Below the pieces are notes generated by a model, which was not told the DNA's origin, made no database searches, and was given only the letters and a program-made list of their open reading frames with translations. Of a stretch of 64,000 nucleotides of DNA, positions 60,865 to 64,000 are shown one piece after another. The stretch is from Rohdeia sp041398665 (lineage in GTDB: Bacteria > Planctomycetota > UBA1135 > GCA-002686595). The stretch lies in NCBI GenBank assembly GCA_041398665.1, contig JAWKUH010000027.1, positions 11,501 through 75,500 of the forward strand, read 5' to 3'. The first letter of the stretch is position 1. Each line of letters begins with the position of its first letter. Position numbers and translations under genes: made by a program.

Positions 60865-62109
60865 TCAGAGTTCCTGTCCGATGCGCGGATCGACGGCGAG
60901 TTCGCCCGAGACGAGCACGCCGACGATGCGCGACGTGTACTCGAAGGGCTTGCCGCTCCAGAGGAGCAGGTCGGCGTCCTTGCCGGTCGCGATCGAACCG
61001 ACGCGGTCGTCGACGCCGAGCATCCGGGCCGGGACGATCGTCACCGCTTCGAGCGCGGCGTCGAACGGCAGACCGCCGCGCATGGCGTGCGCGGGTTGGA
61101 GGGCGAGCGCCTGGTCCGGGTCGCTCGACCCGGTGCCGGACAGCGCGAACGTGACGCCGAGCTCGCGGAGCTTCTCCGCGGTGTTCCAGGGCATGTAGGC
61201 GCCGTCGGTCCCCGTGTTCCCGCTGAACGAGAACGGCGGGAGGACGACCGACGCGCCGCAGCGCACGAGCATCTCGGGCTCGTGCATCGCCTCCGCCGCG
61301 CCCTCGATGACGAGGTGCGGGATGGCGAACTCCTCCTTGAAGAGCATCGCCGTGCGGATGTCCAGCGACGCCGACGCGTGGATCATGATCGGCAGGTCGC
61401 CGTCGAGCACGCGCAGGAGCACGTCCGCGCCGGGGTAGGTGAAGCTCGCGTCGCGACGGGAGCGAACGGCCTTGTAGAAGGCGTCGCGGATCTCCCACTC
61501 GACACCCATGCGCGTCGTCGGACGGCGGTTGAAGATGCCGAACGGACGGCCGGAGAACGGCGAGTTGTTGTACGACGGCGACTGACCGAAGCAGCCGCGC
61601 AGCAGCGTCCCGGTCCCGACCACGCGGTCCTCGAACGTGGGCTCGCCGCCGCCGGTCTTGATGACGACGGGCTGGCCTCCGACGACGTTGTAGTCGTCGG
61701 GGATCGCGACGGTCGTCGTCACGCCGTCCTTCAGCTGGCGCGTCCAGTCCGTGCTGAAGAGGTCGATGCCCTCCTCGGCACCGAACTCGGGCGTGACCTC
61801 GCGGTCCTGCTCGACCGATCCGGGTCCGAGCGAGATCTGCGAGGCCGCTTCGACGAGACCGGGCGTGATGGCGGCGACGTGGAGTTCCGCGTCGCCCGCG
61901 CCCTTGCCGATCGCGCGGATCTTGCCGTCCTCGACGCGGACGAAGCCGTTCTCCACGACGTTGCCGTCGGCGGTGTAGATCTTGTCGGCCGAGATCGTCC
62001 AGCTCCGTCGCGGACGGTTCTTCTCGCCGGAGCCGTCCTGCGGGACGGTGGCCGGGAGAGCGACCGGCTGGAACGACGCGAGGGCGAGAGCGGACAGGAA
62101 CGCGATCAC
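60865..62109 (-). CDS. Amidohydrolase-superfamily protein lacking HxH
   Basis: A 414-residue protein from GTG 62109 whose start overlaps the upstream stop (GTGA). A short signal segment (AFLSALALASF) precedes the strands WTISADKIYTADGNVVENGFVRVEDGKIRAIG. The barrel start reads ITPGLVEAASQISLG, with no HxH. IMIHASASLDIRTAM and VGSIATGKDADLLLWSGKP follow. The open frame extends upstream, but the overlap and signal segment support this start. Confidence 0.83.
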   Translation of the reverse strand: MIAFLSALALASFQPVALPATVPQDGSGEKNRPRRSWTISADKIYTADGNVVENGFVRVEDGKIRAIGKGAGDAELHVAAITPGLVEAASQISLGPGSVEQDREVTPEFGAEEGIDLFSTDWTRQLKDGVTTTVAIPDDYNVVGGQPVVIKTGGGEPTFEDRVVGTGTLLRGCFGQSPSYNNSPFSGRPFGIFNRRPTTRMGVEWEIRDAFYKAVRSRRDASFTYPGADVLLRVLDGDLPIMIHASASLDIRTAMLFKEEFAIPHLVIEGAAEAMHEPEMLVRCGASVVLPPFSFSGNTGTDGAYMPWNTAEKLRELGVTFALSGTGSSDPDQALALQPAHAMRGGLPFDAALEAVTIVPARMLGVDDRVGSIATGKDADLLLWSGKPFEYTSRIVGVLVSGELAVDPRIGQEL

Positions 62110-63263
62110 TGGTCTCCTCCGTGGGCGAGCTTGCCGTTCACGTACACCGCTTCGACGCGGCTGGTCAGGTCGAGCGGGTCGCCGCTCCAGAGCACGAAGT
62201 CGCCGTCGAAGCCGCGCGCGAGGCGACCGACGGACGTGCCGACGCGCGCGATGTCCGCGGCGGTCGAGGTGATCGATCCGAGGGCTTCCGCCTCGCTCGC
62301 GCCGCAGCGTCGCGCGACGGCGGCGCTCGCGCGGAACGAGTTGGCGTCGCGCAGCTCGAAGGCGAACGGGACGTTCGCGTCGGCGAGCTCCTTCATCGAC
62401 TCCTGCTCGAGTTCGTTGGGCGCCATGCCGGTCTCGGGCAGGACGACCGAGAAGCGTCCGGCCTCGATGCGGTCGGCGAGCTGACCGGCGAGCTGTGCAC
62501 CCACCAGCGTGCCCGTCACGCCGTGCGACTTCCCGAAGCGGAGCGCGCGGTCGATCTCGTGGCGCGGGCCGACGCGCACGTACAGCCCGAGGTTGCCCGA
62601 CACGGCCTCGGCGTAGACGCCCTTCGGCGAGGTGAAGAGTTCGTCGAGCGAGGAGACGATGCCGGCGTAGCTCGTGGGGAAGCGCTGCGTGTTCGCGGCC
62701 TGCCCGTTCATCGAGATGCACAGGTGCGCGTTCGGCGTGAGGACGCGACCGCCGTACGTCTTGACGACGGCCGAACGGCCGCCGACGACCTGGCGTTCGT
62801 CCGGTGCGAGCACGACGGTCGTGACGCCCGCCGCGAGCGCGTCCTCGAGTCGCGGGAACTCCGGATCGAAGCCGTAGGCGACGCGGAACTCGGGGACGAA
62901 GGCGCGCGCGTCCTCGTTCGTCTCCTGCCAAGGCTGGTAGCCGTAGGAACGAGCCGCGACGAGACCGGGGCTGACGTGTCCCGCGTGCTCGACGACGCGC
63001 GCTCCGTTCGGGACGTCGATCTTGCCCGCGCCGGTCACGACGCCGTCGGTGACGACGAGCACGCCGTCCTCGACCACCTTGCCGTCGCCGAGGTGGAGGA
63101 ACTTCGCTCGGACCGCGAGGACGTCGGCGACCGCGGTCGTCTCGGCGGTCTCGTTCGACCCGAGCTCGGGGCTCGTTCCGATCGCGGCACCTGGGTCGGC
63201 GACCCCGAGGGTCGCGCCGATCGCCGCGACGACGATCGTCGCGGGCAGGAGGTGGGACAACAT
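62106..63263 (-). CDS. Amidohydrolase-superfamily protein lacking HxH
   Basis: A 385-residue protein from ATG 63263 with a signal peptide (LPATIVVAAIGATLGVA). Strands VRAKFLHLGDGKVVEDGVLVVTDGVVTGAG lead to VSPGLVAARSYGYQ, again without HxH. The closing motif is GRLARGFDGDFVLWSGDP. It is coupled to the downstream gene by a GTGA overlap. Like its neighbours it keeps the fold but not the ligand motif of the superfamily. Confidence 0.83.
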   Translation of the reverse strand: MLSHLLPATIVVAAIGATLGVADPGAAIGTSPELGSNETAETTAVADVLAVRAKFLHLGDGKVVEDGVLVVTDGVVTGAGKIDVPNGARVVEHAGHVSPGLVAARSYGYQPWQETNEDARAFVPEFRVAYGFDPEFPRLEDALAAGVTTVVLAPDERQVVGGRSAVVKTYGGRVLTPNAHLCISMNGQAANTQRFPTSYAGIVSSLDELFTSPKGVYAEAVSGNLGLYVRVGPRHEIDRALRFGKSHGVTGTLVGAQLAGQLADRIEAGRFSVVLPETGMAPNELEQESMKELADANVPFAFELRDANSFRASAAVARRCGASEAEALGSITSTAADIARVGTSVGRLARGFDGDFVLWSGDPLDLTSRVEAVYVNGKLAHGGDQ

Positions 63264-63394
63264 GCGTGTCTACTCGCTGGCGTTGTGGTCGGGCGTCTTG
63301 TTCGAGGAGCGTCGCACGGCGCGTTCGTTCCGACGCGGGAGCACCGGCGCGCGGTGGACGCGGCGCGCGGAACCCCGTCGGATCGGCGTCCGCA

Positions 63395-64000
63395 TCAGGG
63401 TTCGATCACCTCTCCGGCGACGACGACGTGTTCGACGTGCGTGGCCGAGGCGAAGGGGTCACCGGAGAGCAGCAGGAGGTCGGCCTGCTTGCCCGGCTCG
63501 ACCGTCCCGATCGTGTCGGCGAGGTCGAGTGCGCGCGCCGGCGCCGTCGTGATGGCGGCGAGGGCGACGTCGTGCGGGAGACCGTGTCCGACCGCGCGCG
63601 CGGCGAGCAGCGGGAGCGCGGCGGTCGCGTTCGGGTCGACACCACCGCTCCCGAGGATCACCTCGACACCGGCCTCGTTGAGGTCGGCGGCGAGCTCGAG
63701 CTCGTCGGCGCCGTAGGTGCCGCCGCGACCCTGTTCGACCGGGTTGACGATGACGGCGAGGCCCGCTTCCGCGATGCGATCCGCGACGAAGCGCGCGTCG
63801 GAGCAGCCCGCGAGGATCGGGCGGACGCGCCCGAACTCGGGCAGGCGCGCGAGGAACTGGCGCAGTTCGGGCACGCGGTGCAGCTCGACGACGAGCGGCA
63901 TCTCGCCGTCGGCGACCGCGCCGAGCACCTCACCGTCGGCGTCGAAGCGCGGCGGCTTGGGCTTGCGGTCCTCCTTGTAGGACTTCTCCTTGAAGTCCTT
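63395..64000 (-). CDS. Amidohydrolase-superfamily protein, C-terminal part (runs off right edge)
   Basis: This is a 201-residue C-terminal fragment that continues past the window. Its visible N-terminal part is Lys-rich (KDFKEKSYKEDRKPKPPRFD), like the linker in the double-barrel protein (KGKPRPPRYD). ILAGCSDARFVADRIAEAG and GTYGADELELAADLNEAGVEVILGSGGVDPNA follow, then the family closing motif IGTVEPGKQADLLLLSGDP. The position of the metal site cannot be judged because the barrel start lies outside. It heads the visible array, so the operon promoter is outside the window. Confidence 0.8.
   Translation of the reverse strand, partial: KDFKEKSYKEDRKPKPPRFDADGEVLGAVADGEMPLVVELHRVPELRQFLARLPEFGRVRPILAGCSDARFVADRIAEAGLAVIVNPVEQGRGGTYGADELELAADLNEAGVEVILGSGGVDPNATAALPLLAARAVGHGLPHDVALAAITTAPARALDLADTIGTVEPGKQADLLLLSGDPFASATHVEHVVVAGEVIEP

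Overview
The window is very GC-rich, bacterial and densely coded on both strands. Many secreted proteins, numerous lipoboxes, long tandem paralogue arrays and a BlaI/M56 pair with a fused toroid domain suggest a Planctomycetota-like or otherwise environmental, little-studied lineage. That placement is inference, because no rRNA gene is present. At least eight genes (including rsgA, proS, thrE, a CPBP protease and a methyltransferase) read cleanly only if one or more frameshifts are allowed. Small assembly indels are therefore likely throughout, and every broken gene here should be judged with that in mind.

Layout. 0-8.5 kb: a broken lipoprotein gene, a frameshifted coiled-coil membrane protein, and the overlapping DNA-repair pair lhr-nei, then a DUF429 gene and a glutathionyl-hydroquinone reductase. 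9.5-10.3 kb: palindromic and 254-bp tandem repeats. 10.3-16.9 kb: LysE-type exporter, SOUL-like lipoprotein, sulfatase, SnoaL-like lipoprotein and a CASTOR-like RCK ion channel. 17.0-18.3 kb: the most striking gene, a secreted three-domain thioredoxin-fold protein with two in-frame UGA codons. Each UGA replaces exactly the first cysteine of a CxxC motif, so it is read here as a double selenocysteine protein. 18.4-20.4 kb: CNNM/CBS protein and CPBP protease. 20.4-23.0 kb: a gene-poor stretch with two tiny ORFs each followed by a strong hairpin, two tRNA-like RNAs, a decayed slipin gene and a slipin-N-terminal-domain protein. This looks like the remains, or a variant, of an RNA-repair-type locus. 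23.2-25.9 kb: BlaI-type repressor with palindromic operators, overlapping a BlaR1-like M56 protease fused to a prenyltransferase-like toroid.

26-49 kb: a repeat-rich propeller-like lipoprotein, two paralogous membrane proteins, a DASS transporter, RsgA, a metallocarboxypeptidase-like/BPL_N fusion, a methyltransferase, a prolyl oligopeptidase, a delta-9-type desaturase, a pseudopilin, a DUF1858-rhodanese fusion, prolyl-tRNA synthetase, a ThrE exporter and a sigma factor. Further palindromic repeats sit at 35.3 and 47.2 kb.

49-64 kb (running off the right edge): one long leftward array of amidohydrolase-superfamily genes, mostly with export signals and often translationally coupled, ending with a TrpD-family gene and a strong terminator. 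Of nine barrels whose N-terminal part is visible, only two keep the HxH metal motif. The array is therefore mostly predicted pseudoenzymes around two probable hydrolases.
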